Shown: one piece after another, positions 7,407 to 17,429 of the stretch
Position numbering within the stretch: position 1 is the first letter of the stretch
Layout of the letters: every line of letters starts with the position of its first letter
Source: JASJBU01 sp963797085
GTDB taxonomy: Bacteria; Pseudomonadota; Gammaproteobacteria; Chromatiales; Chromatiaceae
Assembly (NCBI GenBank): GCA_963797085.1
Contig: CAWCOA010000006.1
Location: forward strand, 124,001 to 188,000
Reading direction: 5' to 3'
Length of the DNA stretch: 64,000 bases
The notes under the pieces: model-generated
Databases searched by the model: none
Told to the model about the DNA's origin: nothing
What the model saw: the letters and a program-made list of their open reading frames with translations, nothing else
Program-made: the position numbers and the translations under genes

Positions 7407-8875
7407 TCAGTCCACGACCCAGTGATGCCAGTTGGAAGTGTCGAGCCCCATCCTTTCCGCGGTCTCGAGCAGGGGCTCAAGCCAGGCTGCTGGTCCAGCC
7501 AGGTAGACATCAACCCTCGGTGTGCCGGATATGGCGATCGCCAGGAGATCCGCAAGTTCTTCCGGAGAGGCCTCTGCAGTTGTGGCGGAGTAGACAAAAT
7601 TGTCCAGCGAGTCATTCCATGAGCGGCAGAGGTTTTCCAGGGATGAGTTCGGCGGATTGCCGCCGACTTGAATCAGCTGCAGGCCCTCCGCATTATCGAT
7701 AGTGATCGCCTGCTCCACCAGGCTCTTGATTGGGGCAAAACCGGCGCCTTTAGCCATGAAGAGCGTGGGGGCGGTAGATTCCTCCTGTAAGACGAAGTCT
7801 CCGCTGGGGCCCTTACGAGAACCGTCTGCTTTGCTCAGGCTTCCGTCGAATACCTGTTTACTGAACGGGTCCGCCTGTTATGGGAAACGATGAATTGCAG
7901 GTTGCGTCCATCACAAGGACAGCTGGAGATACAGAGTTCGGTGCTGCTGTTATCCTCGGCGGTCAGCTTAACCTGTTGTCCCGCCTTGAAACGCAAGGAT
8001 TGGGTCCGAGGTGTCTGGATATTCAGCAGGGCCAGACTATCATCCATTAATTCGAGTTTACGCACCATGGCGCGGATCTCCTGAAACGGCAGTTCCTCTT
8101 CCATGCCGGCTTCGTTGCTTCGATGACCAGATCGGAGATGGCGGTATTCGAGCAGGCCAGGACATAGCCCTCTTCCTGTTCCCTGGCGCTGATGACAAAA
8201 TCGTGGTCCCGTAGTTTACGCACCGCACCTGAGACCACTTTGCATTTACAGGAGCCACAATTTCCGCTGGTGCAGCCATAATCGAGGTAGAGTCCTGCCT
8301 TGAGTCCGGCATCCAGGATCGAGTCGTTGCCCTCGAGAAAGAATTCATGGCCGCTGGGGAGCAGGCGGATGCTGGCGGTGACGATTTTAAGCAAGGCATC
8401 TTTCGCGAACAGTGCAGCACGTGCATCCTCCGCCCGTTCCATGCGCTGCATGGCCTTTACCGAGCCGTTTGATAGACTTGCTCGACGGCTTTGCGCAATG
8501 TTTCATTTGGCGCATTGAGCGAGGATGTGAGTTCATCAGCGTCTCTTGTACCAAGGCTTCAGACGCATTCAGCGACGATTTTGTTTGTACCAGGGTGTGC
8601 TGGAATTCCTTGAGCCGACTCATCAGGACTTCAGGATCAGGCATCCAGCCATCACTGTAATGTGCCTTGGGCTTGGCATCCGCGCGGATTTTTTTGACTC
8701 GCTCCAATACCGGGTCGGTTTCCATGTCTATGTGAGGATACAGTTCCAACAACACATCCACCGAAAGCTTGCCTTCGAAGGTCTTGGCGTCTTCCTTACG
8801 AATGCGTTTTTGCAGTTCTCCACGGCTGATGCCCGCGAGGCGGGCGGCACGGGACAGAGAGAGTAATTGTGGCAT
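7407..8875 (-). pseudogene. Ferredoxin-reductase fusion (HTH-like + 2Fe-2S + FAD + NAD domains), broken by four frame breaks
   Basis: Conceptual joining of four minus-strand frames gives one protein. An N-terminal helix-turn-helix-like segment (SLSRAARLAGISRGELQKRIR) begins at the ATG at 8875. A coiled linker follows, then a plant-type 2Fe-2S domain (C-x4-C-x2-C in YGCTSGNCGSCKC, last Cys in LACSNTA). An FAD-binding barrel and an NAD-binding domain (LFMAKGAGFAPIKSL ... VYLAGPAAW) complete it. Breaks lie near 8543, 8468, 8107 and 7875. Each is repaired by adding a single base, and the protein on both sides stays conserved. The layout is that of an NAD(P)H-to-2Fe-2S oxidoreductase (CDP-deoxyglucoseen or oxygenase-reductase type) with an unusual N-terminus. 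Four breaks could mean a decayed gene or errors in the sequence. Partner and substrate are unknown. Confidence 0.7.
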
Positions 8876-8964
8876 GGCAGCGCTTCCCCTGGGGTTTCGA
8901 TTTTTCGCTATAGCTTGAACGTTTATCATCAGGCTGGCAACCAGCCAACATGGATCTTTGTCGG

Positions 8965-9948
8965 TTATTGCAAGGCCGCGTAACGGGCGGCTCCCAGGAG
9001 TGCTGCCTTATCGTTCAGGATGACCCTGAGCGGCATCGCCTCCACCAGATGGCGCATCCGGCCCTTATTAAAAAAGGCCTGGAGGAAATCCGCCTGTTGC
9101 AGGCGCGGAAGAATCTTGGGGGCTATGCCTCCGCCCAGAGAACACACCATGCCTGGCCATGATCTTAAGGGCATGGTTGGCGGCTTCCCGGGCGTAGAGG
9201 GTGACGAATAGATCCAGTGCCTGTTCGCAGATTGGATCGTGCTTTGCCAAGGCAGCTTCTGAAATGGCCGGGGCGGCTGCCCGATTGACTTATCTTCTGC
9301 TGCAGCCATTCGGGTTCCGTGACTGGTGTGGTAGTGACGCAGGAAGGCATGGATGTTTTCCAGCCCGGGCCCCGAGACCAAACGCTCCCAGCTGACATGG
9401 CCATATTGTTCGGCAAGATACGCATGGAGATCAAACTCAAGTCTGTTTGAAGGGCTGAAGTCGGTATGCCCGCCTTCGGATGAGAATGGGCGATGGATTT
9501 GTCCATCCCAGTAGAGCCCAGCCTCACCCAGCCCGGTTCCGGCGGAGATGATAGAGGCATTGCCCATGCGTCCTGGCTGGCCTGTGTTGAGGGTATGGAA
9601 GTCCTCTTCTGCCAGGGCCCCAATGCCCCAGGCATTGGCTTCCAGATCATTCAGCAGCCAGCAGTTCTGGAAGCCGAATTCATTTCTGATCGATGCGGCG
9701 CTGATGCGCCAGGGGAGATTGGTGGCATCGCAGGTCTGATCGATGATCGGGCCGGCAATCCCGAAGCAGGCCCGGGTGACATCTGTTTGCTCAGCCTGCA
9801 GGAAGGTCTTGAGGATCTGTTCCAGCGTTTGGAAGTCCCGGCTGGGAAATATCTGCTCTGAGATGGCTTCAAAGGTTGCGCCGTCTCCGGTCTGGAAGAT
9901 TGCCAGTCGGGTGTTGGTGCCGCCAATATCGCCTGCCAGTAATTCCAT
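8965..9948 (-). CDS. glk: Glucokinase, with two compensating frameshifts in the C-terminal half
   Basis: ATP-dependent phosphorylation of glucose in the cytoplasm. The start at 9948 has a GGAGTGGAG ribosome site. The protein shows the phosphate-1 motif GDIGGTNTRLAIF, the substrate region LLNDLEANAWGI, a phosphate-2-like ISAGTGLGEAG, SEGGHTDFSP and a C-terminal LGGGIAPKI. Between about 9283 and 9148 the main frame reads nonsense, while the neighbouring frame gives the expected glucokinase sequence (NRAAAPAISEAALAKHDP ... ARHGVF). A missing base near 9283 and an extra base near 9148 would restore it. The full frame is therefore open but wrong over about 45 residues. Length (327) fits the Glk family. 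Confidence 0.85.
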   Translation of the reverse strand: MELLAGDIGGTNTRLAIFQTGDGATFEAISEQIFPSRDFQTLEQILKTFLQAEQTDVTRACFGIAGPIIDQTCDATNLPWRISAASIRNEFGFQNCWLLNDLEANAWGIGALAEEDFHTLNTGQPGRMGNASIISAGTGLGEAGLYWDGQIHRPFSSEGGHTDFSPSNRLEFDLHAYLAEQYGHVSWERLVSGPGLENIHAFLRHYHTSHGTRMAAAEDKSIGQPPRPFQKLPWQSTIQSANRHWIYSSPSTPGKPPTMPLRSWPGMVCSLGGGIAPKILPRLQQADFLQAFFNKGRMRHLVEAMPLRVILNDKAALLGAARYAALQ

Positions 9949-10356
9949 CGATCTCCACTCCGCTTCAATATGAAGAGGTTAGTTTAACGGATAACCCTGT
10001 TAGAATGATCCTAGAACCCTCAGATGACCGCTATGCGCTGTTGTTAATAGCCTGTAATTAGCAAGCTGTATGAGTATTGATAAATTGTATCTGTTTGGTG
10101 AGCAATGCTACACCATGAATAGCACACTTGTGGCGGCACATGGCCGGTTCATGTTCCTGACAGAACCGGCATTTCCCACATCCTTGTGGGTCAACTGCGT
10201 TACAACTCCTTGGAATAGAATGACTATTCCGCGTCGTCGTGCGCTGTACAAGGAGGTACGAGTGTCGTGGGCACAGGATGCGCTGGAGCGACCCTGGCCC
10301 TGCACCACCACAATTGTACCCTTCAAGGTGTCCAACTGAGGACTCTAGGATACCCG
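9949..10356. other. Divergent intergenic region between glk and uvrD
   Basis: 408 bases with no convincing gene; short open frames on both strands lack ribosome sites and family resemblance. It contains a perfect hyphenated dyad GGAATAG-AATGA-CTATTCC at 10212-10230. It must hold promoters for glk (minus) and uvrD (plus). Confidence 0.5.
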
Positions 10357-12520
10357 ATGGATGTCTCTCTGATTCTTGACCCCCTGAATGATGCCCAGCG
10401 TGATGCAGTCACCGCTCCGGTTGGCAATCTGCTGGTATTGGCGGGCGCCGGCAGCGGCAAGACCCGAGTCCTGGTGCACCGAATCGCCTGGTTGCTGGCG
10501 GTGGAGGGCGCTTCGCCCTGGTCAGTGCTGGCGGTCACCTTCACCAACAAGGCTGCGCGGGAGATGCGCAACCGCATCGAGGAGTTGCTGGGTCAACCGC
10601 TCGGCGGCATGTGGGTAGGGACCTTTCATGGTCTGGCGCATCGTCTGTTGCGCGCCCACTGGAAGGAGGCGGGGCTGCCGCAAAGTTTTCAGATCCTCGA
10701 TTCCGACGATCAGTTCCGCCTGGTCAAGCGGGTGCTGAAGGCTCTGGATTTGGATGACAGCAAATGGCCGCCCCGCCAGCTGCAATGGTATATCAACGGG
10801 CGCAAGGATGAGGGGCTGCGCGCCGAGCACCTGGACGACGGTGGCGATCCCTACCAGCGGCAGTTCATTCGGGTCTACGCGGAATACCAGGCCGCTTGTC
10901 AGCGGGGCGGTATGGTGGATTTTGCCGAGCTGCTGCTGCGCGCCCATGAGCTATGGCGTGAGCGTCCGGATATCCTGCAACACTACCAGGAACGTTTTCA
11001 GCATGTGCTGGTGGACGAATTCCAGGACACCAATGCGATCCAGTATGCCTGGCTGCGCCTGCTGACCACGCAGCGCAACAACCTTTTTATCGTCGGTGAC
11101 GATGATCAGTCGATCTATGGCTGGCGCGGCGCGCGGGTGGAGAATATCCAGAGCTTTCAAGGGGACTACGGCAACACGCGGCTGATCAAGCTGGAGCAGA
11201 ATTACCGTTCCACCGGCAACATCCTGAATGCCGCCAATGCCCTGATCACCAACAACCCGTCACGCCTGGGCAAACAGCTCTGGACCGCCGACGGTGAGGG
11301 TGAGCCGATCAATCTCTATGCGGCGTTCAACGAGGTGGACGAGGCGCGCTTCGTGGTGGATCGCATCCGCCACTTTGTCGAGGAGGGTCATGCCCGCACT
11401 GAGTGTGCGATTCTCTATCGGACCACTGCCCAGTCGCGACTGTTTGAAGAGGCGTTGATCCAGTCCTCCATCCCCTATCGGGTCTACGGCGGCCTGCGCT
11501 TCTTCGAGCGTGCGGAGATCAGGGATGCATTGGCCTATCTGCGATTGTTGAATAATCCGCATGATGACGCCGCCTTCGAACGGGCGGTTAATATGCCACC
11601 GCGGGGCATCGGGCCCAAGACTATGGACGGGGTGCGTGATCATGCTCGGGACTTCGCTTGTCCGCTTTGGCAGGCCACCAGGGATCTGCTGAAAGGCGGG
11701 GCTTTGCCGAAGCGGGCAGCCGGCGCCCTGCAAGGCTTCCTTGATCTGATCGAGGAGCTGAGGGTGGATACCGCTCCTCTGAGTCTGCCGGAAAAGGTTG
11801 AGCAGACGCTGGCTGCCAGCCGCTTACCGCAACATTTTGAGAAGAGCCGTGACGGCAAAGGTGTGGATCGCAAGGAGAACCTGGAGGAGCTTGTCGAATG
11901 CCACTCGTCAGTTTGGCTATGAAGCCCATGAAGACGAGGAGCTGGATGAGCTGTCCGCTTTTCTCTCTCATGCTGCCCTGGAGGCCGGTGAGGCGCAGGG
12001 TGACCCGTTCGAGGATTGTGTGCAATTGATGACGCTGCACTCCGCCAAGGGACTGGAGTTTCCATTGGTGTTTCTGGTCGGGCTGGAAGAGGGGTTGTTT
12101 CCCCACAGCATGTCCTCGGATGACCCCGCCAAATTAGAGGAAGAGCGCCGGCTCTGCTATGTCGGCGTGACCCGTGCCATGCAGGTCCTGTATCTGAGTC
12201 ATGCGGAGAGTCGCCGGCTGCATGGCAGCGAGAGCTATCCCCTGCCCTCCCGGTTCATTCGCGAGATGCCCGCGGACCTGATGCGCGAGGTGCGCTCCGG
12301 TCCGCAGATCACCCAGCCGATCTATAGCTCTACATTGACCCTGGGCAGCGAGGAGCTTACCGGATTCAACCTCGGGCAAAGGGTGCGTCATGCCAAGTTT
12401 GGTGAAGGGGTGGTGCTGAATGCAGAAGGCCAGGGGCGCAGCGCACGGGTGCAGGTGAATTTCGAGACCGAAGGCAGCAAATGGCTGGTCGTGGCCTATG
12501 CCAATTTGTCGCCTTGTTAA
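10357..12520 (+). CDS. uvrD: DNA helicase II (UvrD), single frameshift
   Basis: Superfamily 1 3'-5' helicase for nucleotide excision and mismatch repair. The protein starts MDVSLILDPLNDAQRDAV at 10357, closely matching UvrD. Motifs in order: Walker A GAGSGKT, TFTNKAA (Ia), DEFQDTN (II), GDDDQSIYGWRGA (III), QNYRST (IV), LMTLHSAKGLEFP (V) and YVGVTRAM (VI). The C-terminal LGQRVRHAKFGEG tail is the UvrD signature. The frame breaks near 11894, within the ENLEELV-NATRQF stretch; removing one base (a G) restores a 721-residue product, the normal UvrD length. As read, the first part ends at 11922 without motifs V and VI. A sequence error is likelier than loss. Confidence 0.9.
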
Positions 12521-12522
12521 AT

Positions 12523-12656
12523 TTGCCACGGGGACACAAAGTACAAAGAGATTGGTTCAGTCAAGAGTTACAGTGACATGGAGGGTCGAGCTTTGTATCT
12601 GGCTAACAACGAGTGAGTAGCAATTTCCCTCTGTTTTCTCTGTGCCTCTGTGGCAA
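12523..12656. repeat. Degenerate inverted-repeat element (GCCACRGAGGCACAGAG type)
   Basis: The 3' flank of uvrD begins with TTGCCACGGGGACACAAAG, and 110 bases later the complementary form CTCTGTGCCTCTGTGGCAA appears. The two ends match at roughly 20 of 28 positions as an inverted repeat. The interior codes for nothing visible. The end sequence resembles dispersed non-coding repeats seen in many proteobacteria. Mobility is not shown. Confidence 0.4.
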
Positions 12657-12682
12657 AAAATTCATAATCGAGGAGCAATTTA

Positions 12683-13802
12683 ATGAAGCGTCGTAACTTT
12701 ATTCAGAAGGCTGGGGCGGGATTACTGGCAGTCGGTATCGGTGTGTTGCTATCGTCCTGCGGCAAGGAAGAGGCGGTCGCAGCAGGTGCAGACTAAAGCC
12801 GAGCAGCAGACCTTCGAATGGAAGATGGTCACCACCTGGCCGAAGAATTTCCCCGGTCTGGGCACCGGCGCCAATAAACTGGCGGAACTGATCACCGAGA
12901 TGAGCGGCGGCCGGATCAAGGTCAAGGTCTATGGTGCGAAGGAGCTGGTGCCGGCCTTCGAGGTCTTCGACGCGGTGTCCCGCGGTACAGCGGAGATGGG
13001 CCATGGGGCGGCCTACTACTGGAAAGGCAAGAGCGAGGCGGCACAGTTTTTCTCCACCGTGCCTTTTGGCATGACCGCCCAGGAGATGAACGGCTGGATG
13101 TACCATGGGGATGGTCTCAAGCTATGGCGGGAGCTGTATGATCAGTTTGGTTTGATCCCGGCGCCGGCGGGCAATACCGGGGTGCAGATGGGCGGCTGGT
13201 TCAACAAGGAGATCAACAGCGTCGAGGATCTGAAGGGCCTGAAGATGCGTATTCCGGGACTGGGTGGCGAGGTCCTGAAACGGGCCGGTGGCACACCGGT
13301 CAATCTGCCGGGTGGCGAACTCTTCACTTCCCTGGAATCCGGCGCCATCGATGCCACTGAATGGGTCAATCCCTACAATGATCTGGCTTTCGGCCTTTTC
13401 AAGGCGGCTAAATATTATTACTACCCGGGATTCCACGAGCCCGGCACTACGCTGGAGGCGATCATCAATAAGCCAGCCTTCGAGCAATTGCCGAAAGACC
13501 TGCAATCGATCGTGCTGAATGCCTGTAAGGTGGTTAACCAGGAGATGCTGGCGGAATATACCGCACGCAATCCAGCGGCCCTGCGTACCTTGGTAGAGAA
13601 GCACAGGGTGGATATCCGCGCCTATCCGGAGGATGTGCTGGCCACTCTGAGGCGATATTCGGAGGAGGTAGTACAGGAGCTTGCGGAAAAGGATGAGTTC
13701 ACGAAACGTGTCTTTGATTCCTACAGCGCCTTTCTGCAAGGTTCGCGTGAATGGGGTGCACTCTCGGACCGTGCCTATCTGCATGCCCGTGACGGCGGTT
13801 GA
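12683..13802 (+). CDS. TRAP-type C4-dicarboxylate/2-oxoacid substrate-binding protein, frameshift near the N-terminus
   Basis: The ATG at 12683 has a GAGGAG ribosome site and starts a signal with a twin-arginine-like KRRNFIQKAG motif and a lipobox-like LLSSC, so a Tat-exported lipoprotein is possible. The frame breaks in the linker near 12790 (one surplus base); the rest continues in the frame starting TKAEQQTFEWKMVTTWPKNFP. The mature part is a DctP/TakP-type binding protein (GGRIKVKVYGAKELVPAFEVFDAV, MGGWFNKEINSVEDLKGLKMRIPG, GAIDATEWVNPYND), about 340 residues. No TRAP membrane subunits (DctQ/DctM) are nearby. Its stop overlaps the hemW start (TGATG). Confidence 0.82.
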
Positions 13803-14954
13803 TGGAGGATCGGTTCCCTCCCCTGTCACTCTATATCCACTTTCCATGGTGTGTGCGCAAATGCCCCTATTGTGATTTCAACTCTCATGAGGTGAAAGGC
13901 GAGTTCGACGAACAGGCCTATGTGGATGCGTTGCTGGCCGACCTTATGCAGGAACTGCCGGCGATCTACGCCGCGTCCCCTGCAAAGCATCTTCATGGGG
14001 GGTGGGACGCCAAGCCTCTTCTCCCCAGCTGCAATTGCACAATTGTTGTGGGGTGTCAGGGAAAGGCTTGATTGCCCGGATGATCTGGAGATCAGCATGG
14101 AGGCCAATCCAGGAACTCTGGAAGCTGCCCATTTTTCAGGTTACCGGGATGCGGGAGTCAATCGGCTTTCCATCGGCGTACAGAGTTTCGATGCGGATTG
14201 CCTCAAGGCGCTGGGGCGGATTCATGACCCTGATGAGGCCTATCGCGCCGCGGAACGAGCCAGGCAGATGGGTTTTGAACGAATCAATCTGGACCTGATG
14301 TTTGGCTTGCCGGGGCAATCGTTAGCTGTTGCCGGGACGGATATCAGCACTGCGCTGGAGTTGGACCCGGGGCATATTTCCTACTACCAGCTGACCCTTG
14401 AACCTAATACTGCTTTTCATCATTCCCCTCCCCAGTTGCCGGTTGAGGAACTGATCTGGCAGATCCAGGAGCAGGGTCAGTTGCTCCTTGAAGAAGCCGG
14501 TTATGCCCAATACGAAATCTCCGCATATGCAAAAGATGGCAATCAATGCCGTCATAATCTGAATTATTGGACTTTTGGCGACTATCTGGGTATTGGTGCG
14601 GGTGCTCATGGCAAGATAACCAACCCGGATGGGGAGATCCGGCGTAGTGCCAAATACCGCCATCCCCGGGATTATCTGTCCAATGCGCTGCTGGGAAAGG
14701 CCGTGCAAACCAACTGGAGTGTTGCAGCCGATGAGCGGCCACTGGAATTCATGATGAACTGGTTGCGGCTGCATGCAGGATTCAGCAGAAGTCAGTTTGA
14801 GAGTCGAACCGGGCTGTCGTTCACCACAGTGGAACCGATTATTCAGGAAGCCATTGGGCGTGGGTTGATGATAGAGAAGACTAATGTGATAGTGAGTACT
14901 TACAAGGGAAGGCTGTTTCTGAATGACCTGCTGGCCCTGTTCTCGCAAGGTTGA
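13802..14954 (+). CDS. hemW: Radical SAM haem chaperone HemW (CPDH-like), single frameshift
   Basis: Starts at the ATG at 13802, which overlaps the upstream stop by one base. The radical SAM cluster motif CxxxCxxC is C17, C21, C24 (CVRKCPYCDF). The frame breaks near 13985, just before FMGGGTPSLFSP, and the rest continues to 14954: EANPGTLE, GVNRLSIGVQSF, LDLMFGLPGQS, YEISAYAK and the C-terminal HemW domain (YLGIGAGAHGKI, MMNWLRL). Removing one base gives a product of about 383 residues, the normal HemW length. HemW is a haem chaperone related to HemN rather than a true coproporphyrinogen oxidase. Confidence 0.88.
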
Positions 14955-15666
14955 ACCAAAAAAGATATTGCAGCGCAATCCTGATCCACAGGCTCAAGTC
15001 GATCCCTGGTGGTTATTGTCTCCGCAGCTAAACGGTATTCGTGCCGACTCTAGCGCCCTGAGTGAGTCAATTGTTTCTTCGAGGCTAGGTGAAATATCCC
15101 TTCAGAGGATGACTACTAATTCATCGATAGCAGAGGTTGTTAGTTAAATAATAATTCAACTCTGAAGAACGAACTTGGCGCGATCACCAGGTTTACGAGT
15201 GAATATTTATGGAGTATGTGCATGAATATAAATATAACGGTGGACATTTCAAGGTAGATGTTGAACAAGAAGATTGAATTCCTACTGGGTCTGTAGAGAA
15301 TTGAGGGCTTCCGTGGACATTTTTTAGCAGCCTTGAATGAATAAAGAAGACGTTGACGGTTTTCATGGGAATTAATTATCGAGCCTGAAGGCATTGAGCA
15401 AAACAGGTTTTTTTTGATGAATAGATCTATCTCCGTTTAATTGGCAATAAGCACACTGGAGAAGATTTATTTTACTTCTTCTGTCGGCGTTAATTTTGAG
15501 ACTGTGTTCGTAGTGGGTGGGAAAAGCAAGAAGGAGTTATCCAGAAACACAACTTCCTGCCGTGTTTCTGGTCGTTCAGATTGCAGGGATTCTTTATTAC
15601 ATGATGTGCTCAGCGTAATAATTGGTATTTGCGATTGGTTGTTCCTATTGCCGTCAATGCGCTGAA
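14955..15666. other. AT-rich gene-poor segment
   Basis: About 700 bases downstream of hemW in which base composition drops markedly in GC. Short open frames on both strands (to 84 codons) lack ribosome sites and recognisable families. I see no terminator, tRNA or insertion sequence. It leads into the H-NS/MvaT-like gene. Confidence 0.45.
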
Positions 15667-16122
15667 TTAATTAACTCTGCACTGCTCGAAAAATTTTTCC
15701 AGCCCGACTTCTTCGGCATAAGATTTAAGTGCTTTCGGTCTGGGCCCTTTCTCTTTTACCTCGAATACAGTATCAGGCGTGCTCGGGATATTTGTGTATT
15801 GACCTGCGGGTATTTTAAGAGTGGTTTGAGTCTTTTTGTTTTTCCTGCGCCTTTTGGTCGAAACTTTTCGCTTTACAGTTTTTGTCTCAGACTGTGCCGG
15901 CGTGGCTTGTTCCTTGTCCAGTTTTGTGATGATTCTGCGGACAGTTTTGTAATTAAATCGGATGAATGATTCAAATGAGACACCGGCATCCTCGAGAATC
16001 TTCAGAATCTGTTGTCGTGTTTCTTCAAGCGCTTTTTTTTCATTCTCTTCTTTTTGTTGTAACTGCTCCAATTTTAAAATTTTCGCACGCAATGATTCAA
16101 TTTCTTTTTTTCTAGTTGCCAT
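15667..16122 (-). CDS. H-NS/MvaT-like nucleoid-associated protein
   Basis: A 151-residue basic protein. The start MATRKKEIE at 16122 is chosen over an upstream ATG because it begins directly with the coiled coil. Residues 1-60 form a charged oligomerisation helix (LRAKILKLEQLQQKEENEKKALEE). A lysine/arginine-rich linker follows (VKRKVSTKRRRKNKK). The C-terminal part (VFEVKEKGPRPKALKSYAEEVGLEKFFEQC) resembles the AT-pincer DNA-binding domain of MvaT or the H-NS loop. The expected role is binding AT-rich DNA and silencing it. The gene itself lies in AT-rich DNA. Family assignment rests on layout and weak motif similarity. Confidence 0.62.
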   Translation of the reverse strand: MATRKKEIESLRAKILKLEQLQQKEENEKKALEETRQQILKILEDAGVSFESFIRFNYKTVRRIITKLDKEQATPAQSETKTVKRKVSTKRRRKNKKTQTTLKIPAGQYTNIPSTPDTVFEVKEKGPRPKALKSYAEEVGLEKFFEQCRVN

Positions 16123-16530
16123 AATCGATATTTTTTCAGCTGTGGAATTATTGGGTAGCGGAATTCTAAAATGAATTAGATACAATTAACAATAGTATTG
16201 AACAAGTTAAATTAAAGCCACAGTATTGCCTGGCATTTAACGAATCCAGTTAACATGTAAAACAACATGGAATAAAACGGCATTTATTCACTCTGTGGCA
16301 TTGCGGGTAAGGGGCATTGATGGACTAATTCTAAAATATTCATGTTTAATTGTTATTTCCTTATATGGCGCTGAAGTTAAACGACTAGATCTGTATGGGG
16401 TGTATTCAATATCGCCCGGTTACCTTTTTCTCTATATGAAATGTCGAGTCATCGTGAACTAATAAAAAAGTTAGATGTGATATTCAGTGAATAGATTAAT
16501 TATTGCCGATGAATAAGATCTCATTACTTG
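16123..16530. other. AT-rich intergenic region
   Basis: About 400 AT-rich bases between the divergent H-NS-like and Rof-like genes. No gene, terminator or clear operator seen. Probably holds promoters for both and could be a target of the H-NS-like protein. Confidence 0.4.
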
Positions 16531-16815
16531 ATGCTCGAATTACTCAGGATGCTTCTGTTGAATAATTACAATCCAATTGACTGTGCCTTACACGAGCATT
16601 ATCAGCTCGCAGTAATAAAGAGGGCCTCACTCGATCTGGTATGGATTGATGCTGGTGGAATGCACAAAGACAGGGTACTAGCGAAAGATGTCTCTACCCA
16701 TAGTCAGGCTGAGTATCTTTCAGTTCACAGTAAAACAGCCGGCGAGTTTGAGATTAGACTGGATTTTATTCGCGAAGCTCGATGGGCAATTGATGGTAAA
16801 TTACTGGGTGTATAA
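16531..16815 (+). CDS. Rof-like Rho-binding antiterminator family protein
   Basis: A small protein of at most 94 residues. The conserved part (NNYNPIDCALHEHYQLAVIKR, VLAKDVSTHSQAEYL, FEIRLDFIREAR) matches the Rof family: Y-x-PI-x-C near the start, an acidic middle, an EYL motif and a final IRLD. E. coli Rof binds Rho and blocks termination. Start choice is unsure: the ATG at 16531 has no ribosome site, whereas a TTG at 16558 has AGGA eight bases upstream and would put NNYNPIDC at the very N-terminus, as in E. coli Rof (MNDTYQPINC). The gene stands alone in an AT-rich stretch. Confidence 0.68.
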   Translation: MLELLRMLLLNNYNPIDCALHEHYQLAVIKRASLDLVWIDAGGMHKDRVLAKDVSTHSQAEYLSVHSKTAGEFEIRLDFIREARWAIDGKLLGV

Positions 16816-16987
16816 CTAGGTAGTCAATTAACCGGCAGTATTTAAAATAATACCTATCTAACTAATATATATGTAAATAATATCCTTTGAGCTGATTTAA
16901 GTCGTTATTCTCAGGAAAGCTGTTCCGGGACGAAATCAGGCTGACTGTGGTAGTTTAACCTCGTAGGGCTAGATGAGGTGCAGTGAG

Positions 16988-17338
16988 ATGAAAGAGTTAG
17001 ATTTCAACACACTTGATTTTGACTCAATGAGTCTGATCGCGAAGGATGATCCACAGGCGTTTGAGCGTCTCCGGCAATCTGCCATTGATAAATTTATTGA
17101 GAGTGCGCCCCAGGAGCGCCAGCAACGCCTGAGGTGCCTACAGTGGCGTATTGATCAAGAGCGACGCAACTGCAGTCCTTTGAGCGCCTGTCTAAAGATA
17201 TCCAAAATGATGTGGGATCATCTGATGAGTGCTGAAGGCCTTTTGGGTCAACAGCATAGCCGGCTGTTGGCAGGCGTACAGGGTGACGATAATCCTGCAA
17301 AGGTCATTAGATTCCCCATAACCACTCGTCGCCACTGA
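16988..17338 (+). CDS. DUF3135 family protein
   Basis: A 116-residue soluble protein. The ATG at 16988 is preceded by GAGGTG at suitable distance. It has the DUF3135 pattern: an N-terminal FDSMSLIAKDDPQAFERLR helix, an RLRCLQWRIDQERR segment and a central SACLKISKMMWDHLM helix. Function unknown. It is upstream of rpmE but separated by 91 bases including a palindrome, so probably a separate unit. Confidence 0.75.
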   Translation: MKELDFNTLDFDSMSLIAKDDPQAFERLRQSAIDKFIESAPQERQQRLRCLQWRIDQERRNCSPLSACLKISKMMWDHLMSAEGLLGQQHSRLLAGVQGDDNPAKVIRFPITTRRH

Positions 17339-17391
17339 ACTGCTTCTTGCCTTAGCGCCTCAATTCTTATAGTATTGCGCGCCTTCCCGTT

Positions 17392-17403
17392 GCCCCTAGG
17401 GGC
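17392..17403. promoter_or_regulatory. Palindrome in the rpmE leader
   Basis: GCCCCTAGGGGC is a perfect 12-base palindrome 27 bases before the rpmE start, downstream of a -10-like TATAGT at about 17369. It could be an operator or a leader structure involved in L31 autoregulation; its role is not shown. Confidence 0.35.
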
Positions 17404-17429
17404 GGTAATCTATTTTTGAGTGGTCTGTT

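Noticed and set aside
14923..15147. 74-codon plus-strand frame overlapping the hemW 3' end
   Set aside because: Starts inside hemW and shows no recognisable domain; cannot be supported.
15140..15394. 84-codon minus-strand frame in the AT-rich segment
   Set aside because: No ribosome site, low-complexity composition and no family; likely chance.
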